Assembly (NCBI GenBank): GCA_028554755.1
Contig: JAPTOF010000011.1
Span: 5,732,501 to 5,796,500 of the forward strand
Length of the DNA stretch: 64,000 nucleotides
From: Cordia subcordata
Lineage: Eukaryota; Streptophyta; Magnoliopsida; Boraginales; Cordiaceae
Direction of reading: 5' to 3'
Part shown: positions 12,889 to 23,400 of the stretch, in pieces
Layout of the letters: every line of letters starts with the position of its first letter
Numbering within the stretch: position 1 is the stretch's first letter
The notes under the pieces: model-generated
What the model saw: only the letters and a program-made list of their open reading frames with translations
Told to the model about the DNA's origin: nothing
Database searches by the model: none
Position numbers and translations under genes: made by a program

Positions 12889-13442
12889 TGTAACTCGTGG
12901 CACATCTTGGCCTTCAATCTCCTGTCTTGCCAGGATGGTACCCATATTTTTGCCCCAAATGATGGCTAGTGTGGTTGGAATGTAGCCCCTCCTGTTGCTC
13001 ATCTCATTGGCAGAGAACCAGGCTTCCCTTGCAAGCCTTCTAGAGGATTTGAGTTTGAACTTGGAGAGGAAAATAGCTGCTACTCGCAAGACTACCTGCT
13101 GCCCAAGAAACTCCAGCAGTTGCCCATGCTATGGGAGGGAAAACTAGCTGTTATGATGTAAATATCTTGTGTTTAAATTAGTTTTGTGCATGTATAAATA
13201 AAGATAATGGCTGATCATGTAAAGCAGCCTCCATACATTTGTAAACACACTCTCTCACAGGGAAATAAAGCCAATTTCGCCCCATACTTTCCATGCTCTT
13301 GTGCACATATTCTTCAAGCTCTTAAGTCCCATTCTTTCATTGCTTAGCTCTGATAACCTCAGGCATTCTTGGTCAAGTCCTTTGCTTGGCTAAACACCGT
13401 ATGGCGATTAAGTTTCGGCCTCAAAACTTTGATCATGTGATA
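12889..13442 (+). repeat. 5' LTR of the Ty3 chromovirus
   Basis: 554 bp. It contains a TATA box (TATAAATA, 13193-13200), about 250 bp before the LTR end, and an AATAAA polyadenylation signal near 13264. It starts TG and ends TA in place of the canonical CA. Confidence 0.95.
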
Positions 13443-13444
13443 GT

Positions 13445-13456
13445 TGGTATCAGAGC
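13445..13456 (+). promoter_or_regulatory. Primer-binding site, initiator-Met tRNA type
   Basis: TGGTATCAGAGC two bases after the 5' LTR matches the 3' end complement of plant initiator methionine tRNA, which primes minus-strand DNA synthesis. Confidence 0.93.
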
Positions 13457-13540
13457 CAACTCTGCTTGGCTCTATACCACGTTATGGTGCCTTCATTTCG
13501 CGGCTTTATGGATTGATTTTGCTGCTGTTGGTTTGGGACG

Positions 13541-16500
13541 ATGGTTGGTGGGGAAGGTGAAGCTAGCACACAAGTGGTTGTTAAGAAGCCAGTGAGAAAA
13601 GGTGGGAAATCCTCCAGGGCTAATTCAAGAGATCAACTTAGCTCTCTTGAAACTCATCTTGAACGTGTGGAGCAGGCCACACTTGAGAACACGGCTGTAC
13701 TAGGAGATCTTATTCAAGGACTTCAAAGCTTGGAAGCTAATGCCGAGACCAATCTAGCTGATCATGTGGCAGAGCTAGAAAGGAGAGATGAAAACTTGAG
13801 AGGAGAGTGGCTTGCTACCCTCAATTCTCTTAGTGATTCTGTGAAGAAGAGTATTGAAACCTTTAAGGACAACATCACCCTGTCCTTTGAACGATTAAGA
13901 TCTGAAATAGAGGTGCTCAAAGGTGATCTTTCCTTATGGAAGACGGCAGTGAGCAATGGTGGTGTTCTTGCCACCCAGCAAGCCCCTAGGCTTGATGTGC
14001 CCAAGCCTCAAACCTTTTCAGGCAACAGAAATGCTAGGGAGCTTAACAACTTTCTCTGGAACTTGGAGCAATACTTTGCAGCCTCTACTCTGGTGGATGA
14101 TGCTTCTAAATTGCGTGCTGCCCCTCTGTATCTAACTGATGTTGCCATGTTACTGTGGAGACGACATGCTGCCAATGTCGAACGAGGCACTTGCACGCTA
14201 GCAACATGGGAAGATTTCAAGAGGGAGATCAAGAGGCAATTTTACCCTGAAAATGTGGAATACGAGGCCCATGGACGCTTGTGCCAGTTGCAACACAAAG
14301 GCAAAATCAGGAAGTATGTAAAGGAGTTACAAGAGGTAGTGCTTGAAATCCCTGAATTATCTGATAAAGATGCTTTGTTTTCTTTCCTTGATGGGTTGCA
14401 GTCATGGGCAAGGTAAGAATTACAATGGCGTGGTCTGCAAGATCTTGCCTCCGCCATCGCTGTAGCCGAGGGCCTCATTGAATTCTCTAAGTAGAGGGAT
14501 TACTCCAAGCAAAAAAGGCCAGCTCTTAGCAATGGGAAAAGTGGGGGAGACAGGGATAAAGGCAAGGCTTCAGCATCTTCTTCCAACTCCAAATAGGGCC
14601 AAGCCAAACCCACACACCCTAAGGCTAAAGACCAGAAGCATAATAGTGGGAAATGGGGAGGCAATCAAACCAAACCAAAAGTGTACAAATGCTTCCTGTG
14701 TGATAGTAAGGACCACAGGATTGCTAAGCGCCCTCAAAGGGGTAAAATAGCTTCTCTGATCAAGCAGCAAGAATGCCAATCATGTGAGGAGCTAGAAACG
14801 CAAATAGGATCACTTAAATTCCTAAATCCGGTAAAGGCAGACATGAAGAAACCACAAGAGCCTCACAAAGGTTCTCTTTATGTCACCACTAGAATCAAAG
14901 GCCAACCATTTAGAGCCATGGTAGATACGGGAGCTACCAACAACTTCTTGCAGGCCGATGTCGTACAAAGACTAGACCTGAGGATTACAAAAACACAAGG
15001 GATGATCAAGCCAGCTAATTCCAGAGCCATGCCCATTATCGGAGTTGCTCGAGGCGTCCGGACCAGAATTGGGGAATGGCAAGGGCTCGTTAACTTCATT
15101 ATCGTGCCCCTGGATGACTATGACCTTGTGTTAGACTTAGAATGGCTCAATGAGGTATGTGCATTGCTTGTGCCATTTGGGAATTCAATTGTTGTCACAG
15201 GAAGTTCCACTCCCTATTCGGTGCTAATGGTAAGAAGGACCAAGGCAGAAGCTAAAACCACGTTGTCGGCCATACAACTTGTCAAAGGCTTTAGGAGACA
15301 TGAGGAGACTTACCTTGTAGCCTTGAAAGAGGAAGAAGCCAGACCCAAGGGGGAGCCATATAATCTTCCTCAGCTTGTCCAGGCCGTCTTGAAGGAATTC
15401 CATGATATCATGCTAAATGAGTTGCCCAAGAAGTTGCTTTCGAGGCGAGAAGTTGACCATAAGATTGAATTGGTTGAAGGTGCTAAACCTCCTGACATTG
15501 CTCCTTACCGAATGACACAATCAGGATTGGCTAAATTGAAGAGACAATTGCAAAAGCTCCTTGACGCGGGGATGACCAGGCCATCAAACTCTCCGCTTGG
15601 TGCCCCGGTCCTGTTCCAGAAGAAATCTGATGGCTCGTTGTGCATGTGTGTGGATTATAGGGCTTTGAGCAAGATCACCGTAGAAAACACGTACCCTATT
15701 CCACACATCATGGAGCTATTTGATTAACTTAGAGGTGCTAGATTTTTCTCCAAGATTGACTTGCATTCGGGGTATTGGCAAGTCAAAATTGAGAAGAAAG
15801 ATGAACCCAAGATGGCGTACGTGACTAGTTATGGTGCTTTTGAATATCTTGTGATGCCCTTTTGGTTTAACAAATGCACCTGACACATTTTGCACCCTCA
15901 TGAACAAGGTGTTCCAGTCGTTCTTGGATGATATTGTTGTGGTCTATTTGGATGATATTATTGTGTAAAGCTCTACCTTGGAAAAGCATGTTTGCCATTT
16001 GAGACAGGTCTTCCAGAAACTGAGGGAACATGAGCTATACATCAAATTGGAGAAATGTAGCTTTGCCAAAGAAGAGGTGCACTTTCTTGGCCATGTTGTG
16101 GGCAGAGGCAAACTCAGGATGGATGAGGACAAAGTGAAGGCAATCCAAGATTGGGAGTTGCCTGTTGGAGTGCCTCAACTTAGATCTTTTCTTGGACTGG
16201 CAAACTATTATCGGAGGTCCCTGCAAGGATACTCAACAATCGCAGCACTATTGACGGACTTGCTGAAGAAGAACTAGTCGTGGGCATAGAGTGAAGCATG
16301 CCAAACTACCTTTGAAGCATTGAAGTAGACAGTCTCAAGGGAACCAGTCCTTACTTTGCCAGACTTTGCCAAGCCTTTTGAGGTGCACATTGATGCCTCT
16401 GACTTTGTTATTAGAAGGGCATTGATGCAGGATAAACACCCTATTGCATATGAAAGCCGACACGGAGCGATGATATTCTATCCATGAAAAGGAAATTACT

Positions 16501-18218
16501 GTCGTGGTGCATTGTCTTCGGACTTGGAGTCATTACTTACTTAGGACCAGGTTCGTGGTGAGGATGGACAACGTGGCTGCTAGTTATTTTCAGACTCAAA
16601 AGAAGCTCACTCCCAAGCAAGCCGGGTGGCAAGGATTCCTGGTAGAGTTTGATTTTACCATGGAGTACAAGCCGGGGAGGGACAATCGTGTCGCCGATGC
16701 ATTGAGCAGGAAGGCTGAGCTTGCTGCTATAAGCCATCCAACCAGCCCACTAATTGATAAGATTCGTGAAAGGTTGCAGCATGATCCCATAGGCCAGGGA
16801 CTCATTGGTTATGCCAAGGAAGGCAAGACCCGAAGGTTTTGGGTGCAGAATGGCTTGTTGTTCACAAAAAGGGACCGCTTGTTCGTGCCAAAATAGGGGA
16901 TTTGAGGCCAAAAATCTTGAAGGAGTGCCATGATTCTCTGTGGGCAGGTCACCCTGGAATTTATCGCACCATGGCCCTAGTTGAAGATGCTTACTATTGG
17001 CCAAGGATGCGAGATGATGTGGAGACGTATGTGCGGATATGTTTGGTATACCAACAGGATAAGATTGAGCAAAAGCACCCTATAGGGCTTCTTCAACCGC
17101 TACCAGTGCCAGAGTATCCATTTGAGCATGTCACCATGGACTTCATCACTTGCTTGCCGAAGTCTGAGGGGTGTGGCACAATCTTAGTAGTGGTGGATAG
17201 GCTGTCCAAGTATGCAATCTTCATCACTGCTTCTCCGGATGTCACCACACAAGAAGTAGCCAAACTCGTCATGAGATATGTGGTGAAATAGTGAGGTATG
17301 CCAAAGATGATTGTGAGTGATCAGGACCCTCGTTTCACTGGAAAATTTTAGGCGAAATTGTTCAAGTTACTTGGCTCCGACTTAGCATTCTCTACCAGCT
17401 TTCATCCTCAAACTAATGGGCAAACGAAGAGGGTGAATGCTTTGCTTGAACTTCACTTGAGGCACAATGCGAGTGCTAACCAGAAGGATTGGGTTCGACT
17501 CCTTGATGTTGCTCAATTTTCCTATAACCTCCAAAGAAGTGAATCCACTGGTCGGAGTCCCTTTGAAATTGCCACAGGCCGTCAACCGTTGACTCCACAC
17601 ACGGTTGATTCTAGCTATACAGGAGATGCCCCAGCTGACTACAAGTTTGCAAAGAAAATGCAAGAAGAATGGGACATGGCTAGGGCGACATTATAGCATG
17701 CTGCCAAGAAAATGAAGAAGTGGGCAGACAAGAAACGAAGACCGGTGGAATATAATGAAAGAGATATGGTGATGCTGAAGCTTATCCCTTCACAATTCAA
17801 GACTCTACGGGCAGTGCACAAAGGGTTGGTGAGCCGATATGAAGGCCCATTCAAGGTGGTCAGACGAGTAGGCAAGGTTTCTTACCAATTGGAGCTACCA
17901 CCAAAGTTGAAAATCCATCCAGTCTTTCATGTTAGCTTCCTCAAGCCATACTTTGCCAATCCCGAAGATCCGGATAGAGGAGAGTTGAGTCGTGCCCCTA
18001 CTGTAGTTGTTACATCCTTTGATCGGGAGGTAGACGAAATTCTAGCCGACTGAATCAAGGGGAAACGAGGCATGCCAAGGTGGACAGAGTACTTGGAAAA
18101 GTGGAAAAATGCACCTACGCAAAAGGCTACTTGGTAGCATGAAGATCAATTGTGGCAATTCAAGAAGCAAATAGAGGAGTTCAAGCGCACGAAGGTGTCG
18201 AGGACGACGCTGGATTAA
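13541..18218 (+). pseudogene. Ty3 chromovirus gag-pol polyprotein, multiple stops and frameshifts
   Basis: ATG at 13541 opens a frame that holds gag (retrotransposon-gag domain near residues 200-280, FKREIKRQFYPEN), a zinc knuckle ([16 protein letters not shown] near 14675-14720, last cysteine replaced by arginine) and an aspartic protease ([10 protein letters not shown]). The first stop is at 14414-14416. RT begins before the TAA at 15725-15727 and continues in the same frame to about 15860, where one extra T shifts the frame. The YLDD active site is intact (about 15945). RNase H is around 16380-16720 and integrase 16900-17500; its zinc finger has CLVYQQDK (second cysteine lost), and the catalytic glutamate in GQTE is lysine (GQTKRVN, near 17420-17440). 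After HPVFHVSFLKPY a TGA precedes a chromodomain-like segment that ends at the TAA just before the polypurine tract. Confidence 0.93.
18054..18218 (+). pseudogene. C-terminal chromodomain of the Ty3 polyprotein
   Basis: Beyond the in-frame TGA at about 18051-18053 the same frame reads RWTEYLEKWKNAPTQKATW, then a stop, then QLWQFKKQIEEFKRT. This matches the chromodomain pattern (EYLVKW...P..ATWE...L..F...IEEF) carried at the integrase C-terminus of chromoviruses, where it steers integration to chromatin. It is cut off from the rest of pol by the TGA. Confidence 0.85.
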
Positions 18219-18229
18219 GTGGGGGAGGG
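18219..18229 (+). promoter_or_regulatory. Polypurine tract of the Ty3 element
   Basis: GTGGGGGAGGG immediately precedes the TG of the 3' LTR and would prime plus-strand DNA synthesis. Confidence 0.85.
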
Positions 18230-18780
18230 TGTAACTCGTGGCACATCTTGGCCTTTAATCTCCTGCCTTGCCAAGATAGTGCCCATATTTTTGCCCCAAA
18301 TGATGGCTAGTGTGGTTGGAATGTAGCCCCCCTTGTTGCTCATCTCGTTGGTAGCAAACCAGGCTTCCCTTGCCAGCTGTCTACAAGATTTGCATTTGAA
18401 CTTGGAAGGAAAAATGGCTGCTACCCACAAAACTGCCTGCTGCCCAAGAAACTCCAGCAGCTGCCCATGCCATTGGAGGGAAAACTAGCTGTTATGATGT
18501 AAATAGTGTTTATATTAGCTTTGTGCATGTATAAATAGAGGTAATGGCTGATCATGTAAAGTAGCCTCCATACACTTGTAAACACACTCTCTCACAAGCA
18601 AATAAAGCCAATTTCACCCCATACTTTCCATGCTCTTGCGCACGCATTCTTCAAGCTCTTAAGTCCCATTTTTTTCTTTACTTAACTCTTATAACCTCAG
18701 GCGTGCTTGGTCAGGTCCTTTGCTTAGCTAAACGCCGCACGACAATTAAGTTTTGGCCTCAAAACTTTGATCCCGTGACA
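18230..18780 (+). repeat. 3' LTR of the Ty3 chromovirus
   Basis: 551 bp, colinear with the 5' LTR, with a TATA box (TATAAATAG, about 18530-18538) and canonical TG...CA ends. It is followed by the TTAT target-site duplication. Confidence 0.95.
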
Positions 18781-18784
18781 TTAT

Positions 18785-19253
18785 GCTAATTCTAACTGGG
18801 CTACTAACCTAATAACTACGAGGTCTATTACAGGCTATGCTATTTTCGTAGGCAATTCTCTTGTTTCTTGGGTGCTCGAGAAGACAACCTGCCATTTCAA
18901 GGTCTTCAATTGAAGCAGCGTACAAAAGTCTTGCTTCCATCACAATCAAGTTAAAGTGGCTCACTTTTCTCCTAAAAGATCTCTTAGTTCCTACCCGTCC
19001 TCCCCTTATTTGGTGCGACGATCAATTTGCCGTCTCTCTAGCTGCCAACCCAGTTCATCACACCAGGATTAAGCACATTAATTTGGATGATCATTTCATC
19101 AAGGAGCAAGTTATTCCCAAACAACTCACTCCGGCATATATTTCTACTAAGGAGCAACTTGCTGATCAGTTTACTAAACCTCCACCGTTATCTACTTATT
19201 GTTTCTCAAGAACAAGCTTTCCCCCGTCTCCACAAGGCTCTGGGAGGAGTTAG
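18785..19253 (+). pseudogene. Copia RNase H and pol end (3' part)
   Basis: The frame starts ANSNWATN directly after the Ty3 TSD and continues RSITGYAIFVG. A second frame from 18861 reads FLGCSRRQPAISRSSIEAAY, then LIWCDDQFAVSLAANPVHHT, RIKHINLDDHFIKEQV and KEQLADQFTKP. These are the standard copia RNase H motifs (QPTVSRSSAEAEY, HIEIDYHFVRE, QLADIFTKP). A frameshift lies near 18860. It is the continuation of the copia remnant that ends at 12888. Confidence 0.9.
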
Positions 19254-19340
19254 TGAGGAAGTACATAATGATACAAGTCAAGAGAGTTTGGCATAGTAGT
19301 CTGCAGATATTTCAGATGTGCATAATATGAGCTGTATTTA

Positions 19341-19715
19341 TGTTGTGTTTGGGATAAGCTCATTATAAGATACTTATTTTGTCGATGTGAATATCGAAAC
19401 ATTTGTTGTCTCTTTTTATTTTATAAGATATAAAATATCTTATTACAAACATCTTATAAAAATTCAAAGCAAATCATATTTTTTACCTTATAAAATATAA
19501 ACAATCTATCCTTGTCTCATTGTTTTTCACAACTTAAATTAAACATATTATCGCAAACATCTTATAAAAACACAAAGCAAATCATACTTTTTATTTTATA
19601 AAATATAAATAATCTATCTTTGTCTTATTGTTTTTCACAACTTAAATAAAACATGTTTGCCCATACTTTACTACATAAAAATACATCTTATGATAAGCTT
19701 ATAACAAACACAGCA
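19341..19715. mobile_element. Tourist-like (PIF/Harbinger-type) MITE
   Basis: 375 bp with terminal inverted repeats of about 30 bp: the left end reads TGTTGTGTTTGGGATAAGC and the right end, on the minus strand, TGCTGTGTTTGTTATAAGC. It is flanked by the 3-bp duplication TTA (19338-19340 and 19716-19718), the PIF/Harbinger signature. Inside are two imperfect copies of a block of about 105 bp (CATCTTATAAAA...CACAACTTAAAT at about 19441-19545 and 19548-19650). There is no coding capacity. Confidence 0.8.
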
Positions 19716-19860
19716 TTAGTCAGGTAACGTGCTTGGTTAGTGACAACCAGAGGGAGTTGTATTACTCCAGAGTCAAGTGAGTTATGACTCCTCTACAAAT
19801 AGCACTAATCATTTCAATAATAATATCAGATCATTTTTAGCTCAACACAGTTCATTTCGC

Positions 19861-20450
19861 AATCGTCCATGCACGAAATATTTCAAAGCAAAATCCCACC
19901 CCGACACAAACAGGTTAATAAACCACTTAACATTATGAAGACATCTAATTTTTGCCGACCTTAGTATCAATAATAATTGAATAGCCTCTTGCAATAAAAA
20001 CAAGACAGACCACAATTGTGGCCATTTGCTACAAGAGAATTAGTGGATCATTCTTCACATCGATTGCAAGAAGAATGCCCCAAAATTTTACAAAATGTGC
20101 AAGAGAGAACAACATATCGCTGAGCAAGAAATGACTACAAATCATGCCTAACATATTCTGCTCAGCCAAATCAAAAGAAAATAATCATCTCAATATATAC
20201 AACCACCCCGCACCGCACTGGCCTGGGGGATGAGCAAAAAGGTCAGCAGTCGATCAGGGGCCGAGACCAGGTTCTTACACATTCCCCTTCCCGCCCATAA
20301 AGAATGCACCTTGCAGCACCATCTCTGCAGCGACAGGCAATAAATGCTAGAACTCAAGTAATAGAGAACACCCCCGAGACGGACAGAATGAACAAGTGAT
20401 AACTGCAGGCGTTTGATCATTCATAGATCCATTTCAGAAAAACTCAAAAA
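19861..20450 (-). other. Downstream flank and 3' UTR of MED12
   Basis: No ORF of note. The MED12 stop codon is at 20451-20453, so the transcript's 3' UTR lies somewhere in this stretch; no clear polyadenylation signal could be chosen. Confidence 0.5.
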
Positions 20451-23400
20451 TCAGCTTTCCTCATCAACTGCACCAATGTAAGTGAGGTCTTTCCTTCTGA
20501 CCCTCACAGTCCCCTTGAGCCAGTTTGAAGCTCTCAGGGTAGAATGATCACTCCCTCCAACTATAGCAGAAACACTAGAAGATTGGCTTGACCCTGCTCC
20601 ATCCTCTAATAAGGTCCATGGGTCAATTTCTAGATCAAGGTCCTGCTGCACTGGCAATGGCTTGGACTTGCCTGCCACACTAGTGGCTGATCGAGCTGAA
20701 GATGGATTTTTCTGAGGCAAGTTTGAATTGCTGGTTTGTATTACAGATATCGGGTTGCTGGGCAGAAGGGCAGCAAGAGCAGCAGGTGAGACTGATGGAG
20801 GCTGGCAAGATATTAAACACCGAACAGATGGAGAAAGAATTGGCATCGCAGTTTGGATACGCCACCGAACTGGCTCAGGCAAATGCATGTGATCCAAGTC
20901 ATTCTGCATAATGGGATACAATATATAAGAGACTATTAGGATAAAGCTCAATTACTTGCACTTTTCCAAAATGAATGCCTTTATTTGTGATGCTTGACGA
21001 TGAATAGGACAAGCCAAGTCCACTTTTTTACATTTGAAAACAATTATGCATGACACATCTAGGTTATGTGTTATTAAATATTCATAAAAAGAAATTGTAG
21101 ATCAACAGAAAAGCAATCCCTTGTGGGTTCTTGACTCTTTTTGTTTTGCTATTATTTCATTTTATCCTTGCCCCCATGGCATATCAATTATACAACCAAT
21201 TAAAAGCAGTAAGTAAGACCACTGAATTAACAGATAAGAGGTGGACCGAATTCAGACCTGCAGACTCTCAACCACCTCCCGATCAAAACTCGAGAAGTCC
21301 TTGCTTCCACCAGCGCTCGACTTAGAGCAGGACTTCACTTTCAGCCAGCTTGGCTGGGAGCTGCTCAGCAAGCCATGCAGCACCAACAACAGATGATCAA
21401 ATAGACTTTCCCCAGACAAAAATACTGAAGCAGAGTAAAGTGGATCTGACTCTTGCTTTATAGAATTTGAAACCAGATTAAACGAGTGGCATGCATCTTC
21501 ATGCACAACCCTACTTCCAAGGAGACGAAGTATAACAGAAGCAAGCATATGTCTCATATTACGGCCTGATGGTTCCCTGATGGTCCATCCAAAAGAGATT
21601 GAAAACTATTAGTAATCACAAATAAGCAACAAATATAAATTCGTAAACAGAGTTTCAGGACTTATAAAGCAAAGGTGCAGAAAGAAAACCACCTTATAAG
21701 TTTTACAATAGGACTCATTTATTCTTCCGTTGAATAACTAGTTTTGTCAACTACTAAAGCCAAAAAGAAAAGGAAAAACCAATGTCCTACCCAAAATTCA
21801 ACCAAACTAGTATAGGATTAAACCAAAAACCAGTGACACCTTCAGTTTTGATGTTCGCTACAGCATAAGTACCATTGAGCTTTCTATAATTCTTGGTAAA
21901 AACTAGTTTAGTTCCAAATGAAATGTATACAAGCACAAAAGCAAACTCGTTAATTATTAAAAGTAAAATTTGATCCAGAAATAGGTAATATATCATAACA
22001 AATAGTTTCAAGTTAGAATGTTCGTTACCTGTCTGCACAGATTATGGGTAGTAGTCTCAAGAGGAATTGCAACCGTAAAAACATGGAAGCTCGCAGTGCT
22101 GCTGGGGAAGGTGGGATGGTCTCTGTGGATACTGTTGACCGCCTGGCTAATCCAGGACTTCCACCCTTCATACCCTTTCGACCATTGCCTTTGCTTACAG
22201 GGCTTTCAATTCCAGATGAAGCTGTGCCACCTGTTTTGCTTGCACCACGGGTTACTGCATTTATATGTTGCTCTATGTTATTCATTTGCTTGATCATATC
22301 ACTTGCAAATGTGTTTCGTGCATCATCAGAGCCTTTGTCCACACAAGGTAGAACTAATTCAATAAGGGCCCTCTCAGTTAGATGTTGTTGACCAACAACA
22401 AACCCTTCAACATCCATAACTTGAGTGGATCCCCTCCCAGCCCGTTTCACATCATGCCCTTCGTCAACAACCTCCCCTTCTTCCAGAGAGGAGACTTCAT
22501 ATTTTCTCTTATTTCCCTTGCTTCTAGCAGAATCAGAGCTGGACTTGCACCATCCCCATGGTTTCCAATACTGAACCTTGGTTGAGAGACCTTTACTCTC
22601 TGCAATATTCATAAGCCGTTGGCGGATTGACTTCCGCCCATAAAGAACATCTTGGCCTCCCAAAAACCATTTAACTTGCAACAGCATTGAATCCTCAAGT
22701 GACCTCCCTAATAGATGTACAACCTCAGAGTAAAGCGGGGCAGCATCTGGTCTGACCAGTAACCTAGTGAGAAGGATTTCAATAAAATTGCTTTCGTTCT
22801 CCGAAGCAACAGTTTTTTCAGAATTTGGTGATAGAGATCGTAGAGCTTCTACCAAAGAGGTTTCAACCTCCAGTTTTTCAGCAACAGCTTGTTCATTCAA
22901 GAGAAGCCTGAGCTCAACCCACTGCCAATGGAACTTTGCAGATTGCAGAGTATCTAAAACATGTACAAGTTTATCAAGAAGTTTTGTCTTATTTTCTGCA
23001 TTATAGATCTTTGATTCACCATGCCCAGACATCCTGTTCCCTTCATCCCGTTTAAGCACAGGTTGCGGTACTTTACAGTCAACAAGTGCATTTAGGAAAA
23101 GCCTTGCACGAAGGGGAAAAAAGGCAGTGGCTTTGAGATGCACGTCCAACCCATTTACTTCAAGAATGGCTGAAAACTCAGAATCAACAGCATCCACAGC
23201 CATGAGATCATGGAGTCCATGTGTGTCCCTCAGACACACTTCGCGGAAAGGCAGGTGTTTTATAGCATCAGCAATTGCCAACGCTAAGGATTGATGCAAT
23301 TGATGGTTGTCATCACGCGTACCGAAGCAATTACTAAGTATAAATGGCCTCCACAAGACAAAGGCAAAAATGGAATATGCAGGTGGAAAGACCAAATTCA

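Larger units (their letters stand above)
12889..18780 (+). mobile_element. Ty3/gypsy chromovirus retrotransposon, full-length, decayed
   Basis: The 5' LTR is 12889-13442 and the 3' LTR 18230-18780; both start TGTAACTCGTGG and end GTGAYA. A primer-binding site complementary to initiator-Met tRNA (TGGTATCAGAGC, 13445-13456) follows the 5' LTR, and a polypurine tract (GTGGGGGAGGG, 18219-18229) precedes the 3' LTR. The TSD is TTAT (12885-12888 and 18781-18784). The domain order is gag, zinc knuckle, protease, RT, RNase H, integrase, chromodomain, which places it in the chromoviruses (Tekay/Galadriel/Reina side, clade not resolved). The LTRs differ from each other in most 60-base lines, and pol has many stops and frameshifts, so the insertion is old. 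Confidence 0.96.
11590..19860 (+). mobile_element. Degenerate Ty1/copia retrotransposon, split by a Ty3 insertion
   Basis: Coding remnants of a copia pol lie on both sides of the Ty3 element at 12889-18780. The left part (to 12888) carries the linker and reverse transcriptase; the right part (18785-19253) carries RNase H and the pol end. Removing the Ty3 element plus one copy of TTAT restores a continuous reading frame across the junction (FKAY followed by ANSNWATN), so the Ty3 element inserted into this one. Sequence from about 19260 to 19860, with a TATA-like TCTACAAATAG near 19793, may be its 3' LTR, itself carrying a Tourist-like MITE; no 5' LTR was found, so the outer limits are estimates. 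Confidence 0.75.

Noticed and set aside
13445..13456. tRNA-Met-like sequence, also at 46045-46057 and 50503-50511
   Set aside because: Only the 9-13 nt complementary to a tRNA 3' end are present, next to LTRs; these are primer-binding sites, not tRNA genes.
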